The notes beneath the pieces are model-generated. The model ran no database searches and was not told the DNA's origin. It saw nothing but the letters and a program-made list of their open reading frames with translations. A DNA stretch of 50,899 nucleotides from positions 37,857 through 88,755 of the forward strand of contig NW_019774458.1 in the NCBI RefSeq assembly GCF_001039355.2. Reading direction: 5' to 3'. The DNA is from Lingula anatina (lineage: Eukaryota > Brachiopoda > Lingulata > Lingulida > Lingulidae). Below are positions 20,764 to 33,200 of the stretch, in pieces. Each line of letters starts with the position of its first letter. Position 1 is the first letter of the stretch. The position numbers and the translations under genes were made by a program.

Positions 20764-21690
20764 CGAAAATAAATTATTTTACTTCAAAGCGCTGTCTTTG
20801 ATATTTGATGAAAGGCCAGATGTTTTAAAGAATTTTAACTTTTCTAACATTTTTTTCTGCAAAATTAATGACAAAGTTGTGATCCGGTGCTTTCCGGTAA
20901 AAAGGGATTTGAGATACACCAGCGAGTATTTAGGGAAAACGAACGCGTTCAAATGCTTGTTTAAAAAGAAATGAAAAAAAAAAACATGTCGTCGTGTCGT
21001 GAAAACTGGTAGTCTTATCAAAACCATTAGTTTCACTCTTAATATTTCCTCCTGTTTGATAACTGTACAAAACACTTCACCGATATTTAGATGAAAAGCG
21101 GCTAAGTTATTACAATGGAAGAGTAAACAAAACCATCCACACTAGGGTGAATAAAGTGAAATAGAGTCTTTTATCTCCCGTTGCATCCAAACATTGTAGA
21201 TGAAAGCATTTGGTTTCTACTTTTTCTATCCACGCGTCGCACGTACGCAGAATTTATAGATACTTCACCTAGAAAAATGACAAGGCGACGTGAGAGAAAA
21301 ACAAATATATGGGCGAATATATTCGATTACTAGTAAAACTAAGTTATCATAGACAAATGCTTGCTGCTATCCGACACTCGTGATAAAAATAAACGCGGCA
21401 GCAATTTGCTTGCGTCATTGTAATTTACTAGAACAAAAACAAAAAGATTATTTTTCCTTTGGGTTTTAACATTCGTTTTGCCAGCTGTTTATAGAGAAAA
21501 ATAGTTTCCATGATATCACGGGAAGTTTAAAAAGATCTAACTTTTTGATCCCGACACCAGTAATCGAGAGCATTATTTTGCCTCATATCTCATCTTAACA
21601 AAAACACGAAAGCGCAGAGAATCACTTCGAGTAGCACGTGTGTCTAAGATTCTCTTAAAGGTACATATGTGGTTGGATATCTGTTTGCTG
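20764..21690. other. No recognised gene
   Basis: Open frames of 73-98 codons occur on both strands, but none shows a family motif, a signal peptide or splice-bounded structure. Confidence 0.4.
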
Positions 21691-21961
21691 CAGGAGCGGA
21701 TCCAGGATTATTTGAAGGTTGGGGGGTCCGCGGATTCATAGCCGGCCTCCCCCCCCCCCCCCCCCCCCCACTTGGTGTGGGGTTCGGGGACCGCTGAAGG
21801 ACCCCGAAACTTTTTGGTATTTTAGAAGGTGAACGGTGCCATTTGATACGGTTTAGGATTATGATTCAGCTAGTCAAAATTATAATTTCAAGAGGGAACC
21901 AAAAATCGAAGGGGGGGGGGGGTCAGGACCCCTTGACCCCCCCCCTCTAACTCCGCCACTG
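21691..21961. mobile_element. MITE related to repeat family 1
   Basis: The left end CAGGAGCGGATCCAGGATTA and the inverted right end (reverse complement CAGTGGCGGAGTTAGAGG) flank C- and G-homopolymer runs and a body shared with 1-606 (AAGGTGAACGGTGCCATTTG). It is the only copy of this family here with both ends. Confidence 0.65.
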
Positions 21962-22037
21962 GGCTGTTTCAAGTTGTATTTCTACCACCACTATCTATCC
22001 ATTTAACATCTTGTTCAGCAGGGGGGGGGGGGGGGAA

Positions 22038-22072
22038 TAAAGCAGTCATGATGACCACTGCACAACAGGACC
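22038..22072 (-). pseudogene. tRNA-Val-derived fragment
   Basis: TAAAGCAGTCATGATGACCA... matches the 5' half (D arm and anticodon arm) of the intact tRNA at 22770-22842 with a few changes. Confidence 0.6.
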
Positions 22073-22094
22073 TTTTTCTTTATGAAAGTTCGAA

Positions 22095-22173
22095 GGTTCG
22101 AAGGCGAGATTTCAAAACTTGGATCTTCTGCGTGTGAAGCAGACGTGGCGTGGTCATCTCTATACTACAGAAG
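22095..22173 (-). pseudogene. Decayed tRNA-Val copy
   Basis: It aligns along its length with the intact tRNA-Val. The anticodon loop would read TTCACAC (CAC anticodon), but the T arm and acceptor stem are mismatched. Confidence 0.6.
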
Positions 22174-22263
22174 GCTATTTATTAATACCCTGAATGACGT
22201 AAAAGTTAGCTTGATAAATATACCTGGGAGTCACTTTTACTAATCTTTTACTACTCTGGTATT

Positions 22264-22630
22264 CAGGCCTACCCAACTACCCAACTCGGCACCCTAGGAT
22301 CCTNGCCACCTAGGTGAACCTTAGACTGCCACATTAATCTAATACAACAAAAAAGCCCTATCAAAAGTGGTTAAAACATTCAAAACGAATGTCGTAAAGT
22401 CTCCATATATCCCCATAGAGACAAAAAAAATAGAGTACTCTAAAGTAAGAGTACAGTTTAAGGTTGTTCAGCCGAGCGTGGATGAGCCCGCAGTCGTGCT
22501 ACAAAATTTGTTCTGGGTTATGATACTCCGAAATGCGATCTGACACACACCTTGAAAACGGGTAGTGTGGTCCGATATACCGGTTAATTCAGGATCCTTT
22601 GGTGCCGAGTCTGGTAGTTGGGTAGGCCTG
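22264..22630. mobile_element. MITE-like element with 30-bp inverted repeats, containing an N
   Basis: CAGGCCTACCCAACTACCCA...GGCACC at the left is inverted at 22599-22630 (GGTGCCGAGTCTGGTAGTTG...GGCCTG). The single N at 22304 lies near the left arm, so the internal length is not certain. Confidence 0.6.
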
Positions 22631-22769
22631 GTATTGCTGATATGGGTTATATATGAAATCAAGATCGAGCTGGCAATACAGGAATCAAGAACCTAGGGTA
22701 TTTATTAACAATGTTCATGGCCATTTGTGACTGAATAACATGCCTACTGAAAGATTTTCTAAAAAGTAT

Positions 22770-22842
22770 TGGTTCTGCCAGGTTTCGAACCTGGGACCTT
22801 CTGCGTGTAAAGCAGACGTGATGACCACTACACTACAGAACC
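22770..22842 (-). tRNA. tRNA-Val (anticodon TAC)
   Basis: The 73-nt cloverleaf folds well. The acceptor stem is GGTTCTG/CAGAACC with discriminator A. The A box is TAGTGTAGTGG. The anticodon arm is TCTGC-TTTACAC-GCAGA, giving anticodon TAC. The B box is GGTTCGAAAC. There is no intron. A T5 run for Pol III termination follows at 22765-22761 on the minus strand. It is one unit of a small local amplification with decayed copies on both sides. Confidence 0.93.
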
Positions 22843-22941
22843 CTGACTGATATAAATCGCATGGGCGTTTGCCTCTGAACAACATGACTACAAAAATAAA
22901 TAAATAAATTAATTAATTAATAAATAAATTCTCGAAAATAC

Positions 22942-23015
22942 TGGTTCTGACAGGTTGCAAGCCTGGAACCTTTTTGCAAGTAATGCAGACCTGATTACCA
23001 CTTCACTATTATAAA
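22942..23015 (-). pseudogene. Decayed tRNA-Val copy
   Basis: CTGGTTCTGACAGGTTGCAA... keeps the T arm and part of the anticodon arm of the intact gene but has lost acceptor pairing. The flank preceding it (TCGAAAATACT) resembles that of the intact copy (AAAAAGTATT), indicating a duplicated unit of about 170 bp. Confidence 0.65.
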
Positions 23016-23068
23016 CTTATTGTTTTATTTAAAAGAAAAACAGATTATGTTCAACGAGACTGAATGCG

Positions 23069-23070
<2 letters not shown>

Positions 23071-23114
<44 letters not shown>

Positions 23115-23115
23115 G
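23071..23115. repeat. (AAT)n microsatellite
   Basis: About 15 ATA/AAT units. Confidence 0.9.
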
Positions 23116-23370
23116 AATACTTCATTTCTAAGGATTTCTTAGCTATAAATGCAAAGTAAACGCATAAAATGCAAACTTGAAAACTACAAATATTGAACAT
23201 TTATGTTTACCTTAAAGGCAATAAATGATCGCAGTTGTTTTGGCTGCGACCTCAAAAGGAATTATTTTATCTTAAAATGTTTCAACGCAGAATGTATTAT
23301 TATTTTCAAATGTAATTTACTACAGTCTGTAACTTTTTTCTTTACACTGACAGTCGACAGTTGCTTTTAT

Positions 23371-26300
23371 TTAGCTGTTTTCTGATAGTGGTTCTAATAC
23401 CGTCCCATTGATGTCAGCAGTCGGGCCTTTTCTGAAGAATTAATAAAAATTATATAAGTCAAGAGCATCTTCTTAATTGGCGCATAAATAATTTTCTAAT
23501 AAATAAATAATTTTGTAAAATTTTTTCGATAATCATAAGGAAATTGAATAGCTTGTACTTACATTTTTTAAATGATTTCATATTTACCAAGCACATCCCC
23601 ATCAACATGTTTAGAATATTAAGTAAAGGCATATTGTCCTGTAATTTTACCTTTCTTTTACTCCAAAAATATTGGCACTTTCTAATGTCTCTGGGAGTTG
23701 TCTATTGCACGTCTCCGGTAGAAAAAGGGAAGATATTCCAGCAAGCAACGCCAATACTCCGAATATAATCCATGGGACAGTGTTCCCAAGTTTAGCATTG
23801 CCTTCAAATGCTCCCTATTAAATAGGTAATCTGCATCTGTATTATTGTTTCAAACAAAATATTCAGCTTATTGCCATATAGGGCTCAATTTTTCGCTCTA
23901 AATAGTAAACTTTTCATACGCAGTTAACAATTCAAAGAGGGATACTAACAACTACCTAAATATAGAAATATTAAAAATATACTGTAATGGCAATAAAAGA
24001 GTGGGGGCAATTTTTTTACATGACGAACGCTGAATACGAGCTACAGAATACTTTTTTTTTGCCTTACTCATGTGTTTGTATACATATATACAAACACACC
24101 AGGCACCTACCACTATTATAGGTGCACACATGGCCCCTAAGCGGCCGAACATGGTGCAAATCCCCATTCCGAAGTTTCTTAGTGGAGTCGGGTAGAATTC
24201 TCCAACCCACATAATAATAATAGCGAATGAGGCCGAAACTCCGGTCTTGCCAACCATGAACAGAGTCACTTGGATAGCGTTCTTATAACTGCTCTCTGTT
24301 AAATAAAAGTCTTACATTGCACTTTCATACATGAAAAAATAATTGTGGTAGGTTAGAGTACATAAATATGTTTCTGAGCGTATCTAATTCCACTAAATGT
24401 TGACTTAACGCATAGAAAATTGAAACCAACAGCATTTTGTGTGATTTAAAAGTAGTTACTTAGAAAATGAAAAACGGATATACATGTATTACTGTATACA
24501 TATTTTTTAATATTTTGAAAATTTCATTATATAAATTAAAGGGTTAATTCAATAAATGTCAATTACTACCTATATAAAGTATAGCTACAGTACCTGGTGC
24601 GGCGTACAGTTCGAGAAAGAGTGTGCAAATCATAGCAAGGCCAGCGACTATCGCACTTATTGCATGCGGCCATCTTCTTCCTAGTTTGTTGATGACGAAA
24701 CACATGAAGTACGCAGGGAACTCTGTGAGAGCCATAATTAAGGAATTGATATATAGGTCACCAGCCAAGTTGCCCGGATTGAAAGTGAGACCGTAATACG
24801 CCAAGGCAATAACGATCCTAAAAGTAGGTGAAGGAAGACGCCGTAGATATGTAAAAACGAACTGGCCCTTATTATAGATTTTCTACTGCTTGTGCCTCAT
24901 TTCATTTTTATGTGTGTGGCGCGTATTGACAATTTAGTGCATGAACCTGAATAATAAACTTCAAAATAATGCTTATGATCGGCTAAAATTTACAATGTTG
25001 CACTCTGAAAAGCAGTACCGTATATCTTAACGTTTATAAATGCGTGTTTTTACTTATTAACCAATACGTATATTAATATACGTGTAACTCAACAGTGTCC
25101 CTTTTATAGCGATTTCGATTTAAAAACACAGAGCTTTCAAAAATGCCACGCAAATTTAGAACATTCCATAACAGTTGGCGTGCCTTTTGTTACCAACCAG
25201 ATAAAAACCGCAATGACGGTACGTAAAAGAAGTCTTGGAGCCTTGCGAAGTTCAAGTGGGCTGATGTGACGTGAGTCTTCCAGACTCGTCTTACTTATCA
25301 AGGCCGCTGGGAGAGATGTTTTGTTTAACTTGGCGACCCACTGTAGAATTTTTTGGGCTCTTTTGGTGTGACCTCTGGATAGAAGCCACCGAGGAGACTC
25401 GGGAATAAACCTGCAAGAACAGAGGCAACATCATTTATAATATTACTATTATGCATGTAAATTTAAGAATAGTACAGACTATGGGGATTTCCTGGTATTA
25501 TCCGAAATGAGAACGATCATCGAATGAAAACAATGTAATCAAGAGGTCATAAATAAATAAACGTTTTTATTTTTAAGAATAGAGATTTTGTGATAAAACA
25601 ATACTTTTGTTGTTCCTTACCACGAAAAAAACATCCGAAATTAAAAGTGGGTTTCAATGTATGAAGAATGGGTAAAACAATTCTCTGCAAAGAACGCTGC
25701 TATGGACTTGTCATGATCAAATGAGATTCTTGTTACGAAAAAATGGCACTCACCACCAGTAAAATATGTAAAGAAAAGATGGGACCGATACGGCCAGCTG
25801 AAGGTACCTCCAATCCCGTATACCATAGGCCAAAGGAGTCAGCAAGGTTAGTCCCAATGCAAAAGTTACTTCTGGTAACATTCCTGCTAACATTCGTTTA
25901 GATGGTTCGACAAGCTCCAGTGCTTAAGTTGAAGGTGATTAATTCGTGAGTCTTCAATATGATTTATTCTGTTATAACAGATAGATTAATTGTGAGCTTT
26001 TGAGTGCAGCTAAGCGGTGAATTACATGTAAAAGGAAGTCCTTTTGTCTTTAATTATGGCAAGGACTGTGTTCATTTTTTTTTTTTTTTTTTTTTTTTTT
26101 GACGTTGTTTCAATATGTTTAAAACAAAATCTACTAGCTTAGGTAGCTTAGGCAAAACACTAATAAATGAGATATCACAAACATACAGTAGATGTTATCT
26201 AATATATTTGGATAATAGATTATACATATGCCGGATGGAGATTGTATAGAATAGAGATTACCGAATCTTCAAGCCACCTTTGCCAATGTGTCTTCACTTA

Positions 26301-28261
26301 CTCAAGAGAAGTCCAGTGTTAAAAATGATCGTGTTAGAGAATCCAACCAGAGATCGGAACAAGGCAAAAGCCTCGAAGTTTGGGGAGAACGCCGCAGCCA
26401 CCCCTGCACACCCATTGAGCAGACACGCTAAGATAAACACCGGCTTTCGACCCAAGCTGAAACAGATGAGGAGAAGCAATAAAATACATCTACCTGTAGT
26501 ATTATATATCGTCCTCAAAACAGTTGTAAATGCCAGCAGACGCAATATTGTGCCCGCACTAGAAATGAACCCTTTTAATAACCTTCAGCGGGTTGCAATA
26601 GGTAGTTTTTCCATTTGCAACACGTATTTATCAGTTTCACACACTTGGTGTAAACTTGGACAAACAAAACGTTTTATTCGTCGAAGCTCTAAACGCATAT
26701 ACCAGTAAATACTCACAAGTCTGCCAATAATCCTCCTATTATAGAGCCTACAGCCACCCCGCTCAGAAATACTACCTGACCTAAACGCACTTTGGGTTTG
26801 TCGGCACACAACAACTGGAACTGAAAATTGATGCCGAAAAGATTTACTCTACAGTGTATTGCCTATTAAGCCATCATTCTCGGTGTCTTGTACCAGAATG
26901 TACTACTAAATATTCGTTCATTTTTTACACCTAAAACATTAATCCTACAGCTATATCCACTTACAACGATTACCAATTTTTAACAACTAGAAAGAAGAAA
27001 ACGAAGACAAGAAGAAACTTACGTCCATTGGAAATGTCCGTGAATACACAGACGTATCAAAAACCCAGTCGTCGCATTCTACCATTGTTTTGTTCCCTGA
27101 GATCCCAGTAGTTTCAAAGTAACTGCAGGAGTCGCACCCTCCGTCTTTTCCATTCACTGGAATTGTGTCATTGATCATATGTTCGTGCCACAGACCTTGT
27201 AATTCATAAGTGTCATTGGACAAATTTGGAAGACGGCATCTGCAACATTAAACATTCCATTGAATGCACCGCAGGGTAGCAAGTTAAGGACGTACGTAAA
27301 AGATGGTTTGCGCGATGACAGGCTAAACTAAAATGCTTTGGGTGTGCCTCCAAATCTCTTTAACATCTTTGACATAATAAAGCCATGCTGTGTGGCTTGG
27401 TCATACTATATAGGGCATCAGAGATATGATACCACTTTTACGACTTATTCCAGGGTTAGTAACGATAGTATTATGGTGATAAGACGTGACCATTCAGTCA
27501 AGGAGTGGACCGGTAGAGATAGGGTTATAATCTAGTATAACATCAGTTTACGGCCCAAATTCACCCGTGGTAAATTTTTATGATTAATAGGGCCTACTCC
27601 TTTTTTTCAAACATGACCTCCAGAGTAAGAAAATGGTGCATTCAACAGGTGGTGTTGTAGTTCCTGTTCAGTTGTTGATGCCAAAATACTAAATTTGGAG
27701 GTTAAAAGTAGAAATAATTAATAGTATTGATAATTTGGAGTGAAGAAAATCTCTGAACACACACACGCAGACACACACACACACACACACATGCATGCAC
27801 ACACATGCATGCACAAACGCAGTGGACATTGTTTTAACAATCCATTTTGCCTGCTGTTAAGCACGAGTACCGTACATCCCGTTGGCCAATTCAGACAGAC
27901 CAGGGTGACAGATATTACAGGTAAATTTTACAAAAATTAGATGACTGTATATTTATCTAAATACATACATGTGAATATCTTGTGAAAAATCAATCTGTTG
28001 CCCTGGTAGAGAGTATTTAGACCCCATCTTCGCTAGAGACGTTTGGCATGACGATGCGTTATTATGTGCAAAGATGACAACCAAATACGGGGGGGGGGGG
28101 GTATGTACATGTCCTTACCTGTGGTCAGGGGTTTGTTGTAGGAAGACGATGACTAACATCTGTAACGCCACGTTTATCGGAGGAATGCAAAGGAGAATCA
28201 GCAACCTTGCCTGACACCTTCCAAACCCTCCGATGTGCTCGAGGATCTCATCAAACTTCAT
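23371..28261 (-). CDS. SLC22-type organic ion transporter, gene 1 (complete, 10 exons)
   Basis: Major-facilitator plasma-membrane transporter of the organic cation/carnitine/anion (SLC22) family. Exons in transcript order: 28261-28119 (MKFDEILEHIGGFGR, TM1), 27239-27023 (large glycosylated extracellular loop with conserved Cys), 26820-26717, 26456-26302 (spanning LADFLGRKP, the MFS loop 2-3 motif), 25922-25754 (YGIRDWRYLQLAVSVPSFLY), 25410-25198 (IPESPRWLLSRG), 24817-24594 (YYGLTFNPGNLAGDLY, INKLGRR), 24295-24111 (VGEFYPTPLRNFGMG), 23814-23651 (FLPETCNRQLPETL), 23431-23371 (short tail ending PLSENS, stop). All junctions are GT/AG and all phases agree; total 1635 nt, 544 residues, the usual SLC22 length. 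AATAAA overlaps the region just after the stop. The substrate cannot be read from sequence. The family annotation is firm; the subgroup (OCT/OCTN-like) is inferred. Confidence 0.9.
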
Positions 28262-30231
28262 GACTGTTTTTCTTAGATGTCACTAATCTCACCATTAAGT
28301 GGGTCACGTTCTGGTACCGTTTGCAAGTACCTGCTGCGATAGATTCAAATCCATTTTTTGTCCTTTGACTGTTTTTCTCCTTTACTGCTCAATCGATTTT
28401 AAATCTGATTCAGTTTTGCGCCGATGTAGTTATGCACATTGACATCATATATCATATTCTGTTCACCCAAACTGGTCCAGTTTCCGATCCATTAAGCCCA
28501 TGGCGGGTTTTACTATATGGTGAACTTTTCTGCAAAATAAAGCTCATGGTAGCACTAGCTGACATATCACAAAAGGTGAAAAGTTCATGCTAGCATTCCC
28601 ATTGACCTTAATGATAAAAATTGACTTCCTATCAACGGTTTCGACACCACCAATCGTTACTACATGTATGACTGAAATATATCAGTTTAGCAAATATGTG
28701 TACACGCTTGTTTTTCTCATTTACCAGCATCATAGTAAGCACGTACATGCAGCTTGTAGAAGTTTGTTTGATCAGTCGGGGACGTGTAGTACGAATTGAT
28801 CAACAGATCAAAACCCCTCAACTCTTATTTGCTAGTTTTCGACAAATTTTAAAGGGTCACTGAATAACGTATACTGGTACACTATGTTTAGTGTGTATAC
28901 CTCTTTTAAAGTTAAAGTTACTCTTCGCGTGATTTACCAGCCAAAATTTTTCTCGGGGAGGAAAGAATAATTTTCCCGGACTCAAAAACATCGATCGACC
29001 CTTTCCAGCACTTGGATACGATGTCTCCTTTTTTTTAACTTAAACTTCATAAGTAGTTCCTAATGACTGGACACCGTTTTAAAACGATAAAGCATTCATG
29101 ACCTTTACCTTCATGACAAATAACACATCTAGAACCATCAGAGAATAGGTACCATATTGCCCAGCGTGGCAAACAACAACAACGAAACATATATAATAAT
29201 ATTTATTATTATTATATAATAATATTTATTTTATTTTTCAGATAACAAAGGATACGAAAACAGTGTTGTGTATAAAATCTATACTAATGCAGGCAGCTTT
29301 AATACATCTCACAAAAGGTATATTTTCTGCCTTGTTAAATGTGACAAAAAAATGAACCACAAATAATGGTCCTAAACCTGTAGAATTGCAGCAAAAATAT
29401 CCTGCAAAAAATTATACCTACAAATTCAAATGTAAACCGAACCCCCATACCTACATTTAAATAACCGTCGAGAACTCTCGGTCACTTTATATAAACAGTC
29501 TACAGTGCATGAACAGTGAATTTTATGTACTCAAATCATCCTGGTATCTCAGACTTTTTTCATTTATAAACATATCTAAGAATTATATATACTGTTCATT
29601 ATTCCTTTCTTTTAATTTCAAACTTCTATCTATGTATCTATACTTAGCAAAATTTTTGGCTTTTATCAAACTGTTGCTGCAAATTTGTAAGGAAGAATTT
29701 AACCATGCAAATGAGGTACTGTTTCAAATTTGATAAGATGCGAAGAATTCTCACAAACTTAAAATTCCTTGCAAATTTGCATCAATTTACAGCTACAATC
29801 GTTTTCTGTAACAACCTGTTTCTTGCAAACTATTTAGTTTGCAGCATATTTCCTGCATATTTGCTGCATATTTTTCATTTTGCTAAGGGATTATCTATTT
29901 ATCTATCCCCATACGCGCACGTTTATAGACAGGTCAAGGCGGATTAAAACATGGCACGGTACATTGAGACTAAGTAGTGCTAAACAGGTCTTAATGAAAA
30001 CGTCCTCACTAGATCCCTATCCACTATAATATCTTACAGCTGGTTAGAAATTTGCTTACAAAAAAGTAACAAGGAAAACTTCTCATATATAGAAAATCTC
30101 ATACATGTACACAGTACATAGGGCACTATGTCTTGAGCGCATGGCACCCTTTGTTGAACCCATTGCAGATTGTGTTATATCTTTGTACTCTGAAGAGAAC
30201 AGTTAAGGGCGTTGCAGCGCGAAATATTCTC
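28262..30231. other. Intergenic region between the two SLC22 genes
   Basis: Short open frames only. It presumably includes the promoter of gene 1 and the 3' UTR of gene 2. An AT-only palindromic patch (ATAATATTTATTATTATTAT) lies at 29190-29236. Confidence 0.5.
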
Positions 30232-33200
30232 CTAGATGCCTAAAGAGCTGGACTTGTCTTGTAGTAACGTGTCATTTTTGGGGTCCTTCGGCGACTGCTT
30301 TGGTATGAGGGTTATGGCATGTGCTGGATCTGATAAACCGGACCCCCTGCTGAAAAAATATGGAAAATTATGCAAATGTGACGTAACGGTAAATATCCCC
30401 TATGATATTTGTAAAAATACAGTTTGTTCTTTTATTATGGACAGCTTTGTCACTAGAGAGGGAGAATAAAAGAGGGAGAAGGAGAAAGAGAGAGATGCTT
30501 TGAAATCCTTACGTTGGTTTCACACCAAAAACATTAGCATCCATTAATGTCTCTGGGAGTTGCTTGTTGCGAGTCTCTGGCAGAAATAGGGAGCTTACTC
30601 CAGCAACCAATGCCAATACGCCAAATATTGTCCATGGTATAGTGTTCCCAAGTTGTGCGTTTCTTCCAAATTCTTCCTGATAAAAGACAGTTGTAATTTC
30701 AGTAGAAAGGCCATATTTACCCCGCATAGCTATGCCAAATACTGCATCGGTCTCCATGTTTCTAATTCCCTCTGTTCAATCGCCTAATGGTAAAAATGCT
30801 GTATACAAGTTTCAAAAAATAATGTACAATAAGCACTGAAATCGGATCAAAAAAGTGACATACTTTCATGTTACAGACAATAATAACAAAAATCTTCTTG
30901 AAATTTTCAACAATTTCGCTTTAGTCACGAAGGTAACCCATATCCAGACCTGTTCAAAATTGCAATCTATATATCCCGTTTCCATGTTTTACAAAATCAT
31001 AATTATCAAAATGTTATGAATTACCAATAAAATTTAAAAAAATTATAATAATAAAATACGTACCACTATCAGCGGTGCAAACACGGCCCCCATCCGACCA
31101 CTCACGTTGCATATGCCTACCACAAAATTTCTGAGGGGCGTCGGGGAAAATTCCCCACACCACATATAGAAAATACCGAACGCTACGGTGATTCCAGTTC
31201 TGCCAACCATAAAGAGAGAGGTTTGAGCAACGTCTGTTGACAGTAACCCTGAAATATGAGGCGTGGAGAGAATATGTCAGTCCTAATTCCGTGTCCAGAA
31301 ACGTTTTCATCGTTATTAGAACACTTTGAAAGAGGAAATGTATTTTTGTGACAGTTCTAAAAATTGTTTATAAATAAAAATTATGTATATTCAAGTTTAT
31401 ATACATGTATATTTCCAATTAGTATTCTTATCTATGAAAATCTCAGTACTGACAATTTCCTAATAAGAACATAGGTCTCCATTTTATGCTAAATTATGGT
31501 GTTCATTTTCCATTCAATATTGCACATACTAATATAGTAAACATTACTCATATTCAAACCAATTTTCTGCCATTACCTTTTTTAGCATAGAGCTCGACAA
31601 ATATAGTGGAGATCATAGCAACTCCGGCGACCATCATGCTAATAGCATGCGGCCATCTTCTTCCCAATTTATTGATGACGAAACAAATGCAGTAAGCCGG
31701 GTATTCAGTAAAGGCTGTGAGGAAATAATTCACAAAGAGATCCCCGGCCAGTGTTCCTGGATTTAGGATGAGACCGTAGTATACCAAAGTTATGACAAAA
31801 CTGAAAATGAAAAAAGTAAATTTCACACTTCAATAGATCCGTCAAATCAGCAGCCGACAGGGAGAGAAACCGAGTGTCCGCATTTCCCAAAAGAAAACAC
31901 GAATACTTAGATTTCCGTCTTCTTCTGTCCATTTTGCCCTAGAATTTTTATTGTTCTCGATCTTCATTTATTGATAGATTGATGCCCACGACAAAAAAAA
32001 ACTGCTTAACTACATGTATTTATAGGAGTAAACACTGCCATCCTTGTTATTGATCATAGTGGTAAAATCAAGTTATAATACCTTTCACACACTAATGCTA
32101 AACCTACAAAACAAACATTCCAAGCAAAGTCCGTAGAAGGAGCCTTGGAGTCTTGCGCATCTCCAGCGGGCTCACATANAAATTATGAAATTGTGACGTA
32201 ACAGTAACTATCCCCTATGATATTTGTAAAAATACAGTTTGTTCTTTTATTATGGACAGCTTTGTCACTAGAGAGGGAGAATAAAAGAGGGAGAAGGAGA
32301 AAGAGAGAGATGCTTTGAAATCCTTACGTTGGTTTCACACCAAAAACATTAGCATCTATTAATGTCTCTGGGAGTTGCTTGTTGCGAGTCTCTGGCAGAA
32401 ATAGGGAGCTTACTCCAGCAACCAATGCCAATACGCCAAATATTGTCCATGGTATAGTGTTCCCAAGTTGTGCGTTTCTTCCAAATTCTTCCTGATAAAA
32501 GACAGTTGTAATTTCAGTAGAAAGGCCATATTTACCCCGCATAGCTATGCCAAATACTGCATCGGTCTCCATGTTTCTAATTCCCTCTGTTCAATCGCCT
32601 AATGGTAAAAATGCTGTATACAAGTTTCAAAAAATAATGTACAATAAGCACTGAAATCGGATCAAAAAAGTGACATACTTTCATGTTACAGACAATAATA
32701 ACAAAAATCTTCTTGAAATTTTCAACAATTTCGCTTTAGTCACGAAGGTAACCCATATCCAGACCTGTTCAAAATTGCAATCTATATATCCCGTTTCCAT
32801 GTTTTACAAAATCATAATTATCAAAATGTTATGAATTACCAATAAAATTTAAAAAAATTATAATAATAAAATACGTACCATTATCAGCGGTGCAAACACG
32901 GCCCCCATCCGACCACTCACGTTGCATATGCCTACCACAAAATTTCTGAGGGGCGTCGGGGAAAATTCCCCACACCACATATAGAAAATACCGAACGCTA
33001 CGGTGATTCCAGTTCTGCCAACCATAAAGAGAGAGGTTTGAGCAACGTCTGTTGACAGTAACCCTGAAATATGAGGCGTGGAGAGAATATGTCAGTCCTA
33101 ATTCCGTGTCCAGAAACGTTTTCATCGTTATTAGAACACTTTGAAAGAGGAAATGTATTTTTGTGACAGTTCTAAAAATTGTTTATAAATAAAAATTATG

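Noticed and set aside
27740-27940. Plus-strand ORF rich in His-Thr
   Set aside because: Translation of a CA microsatellite.
30363-32177. A third SLC22 gene made of exons 7-9
   Set aside because: The block repeats the neighbouring exons at allele-level identity, lacks exons 1-5 and is joined by a single N.
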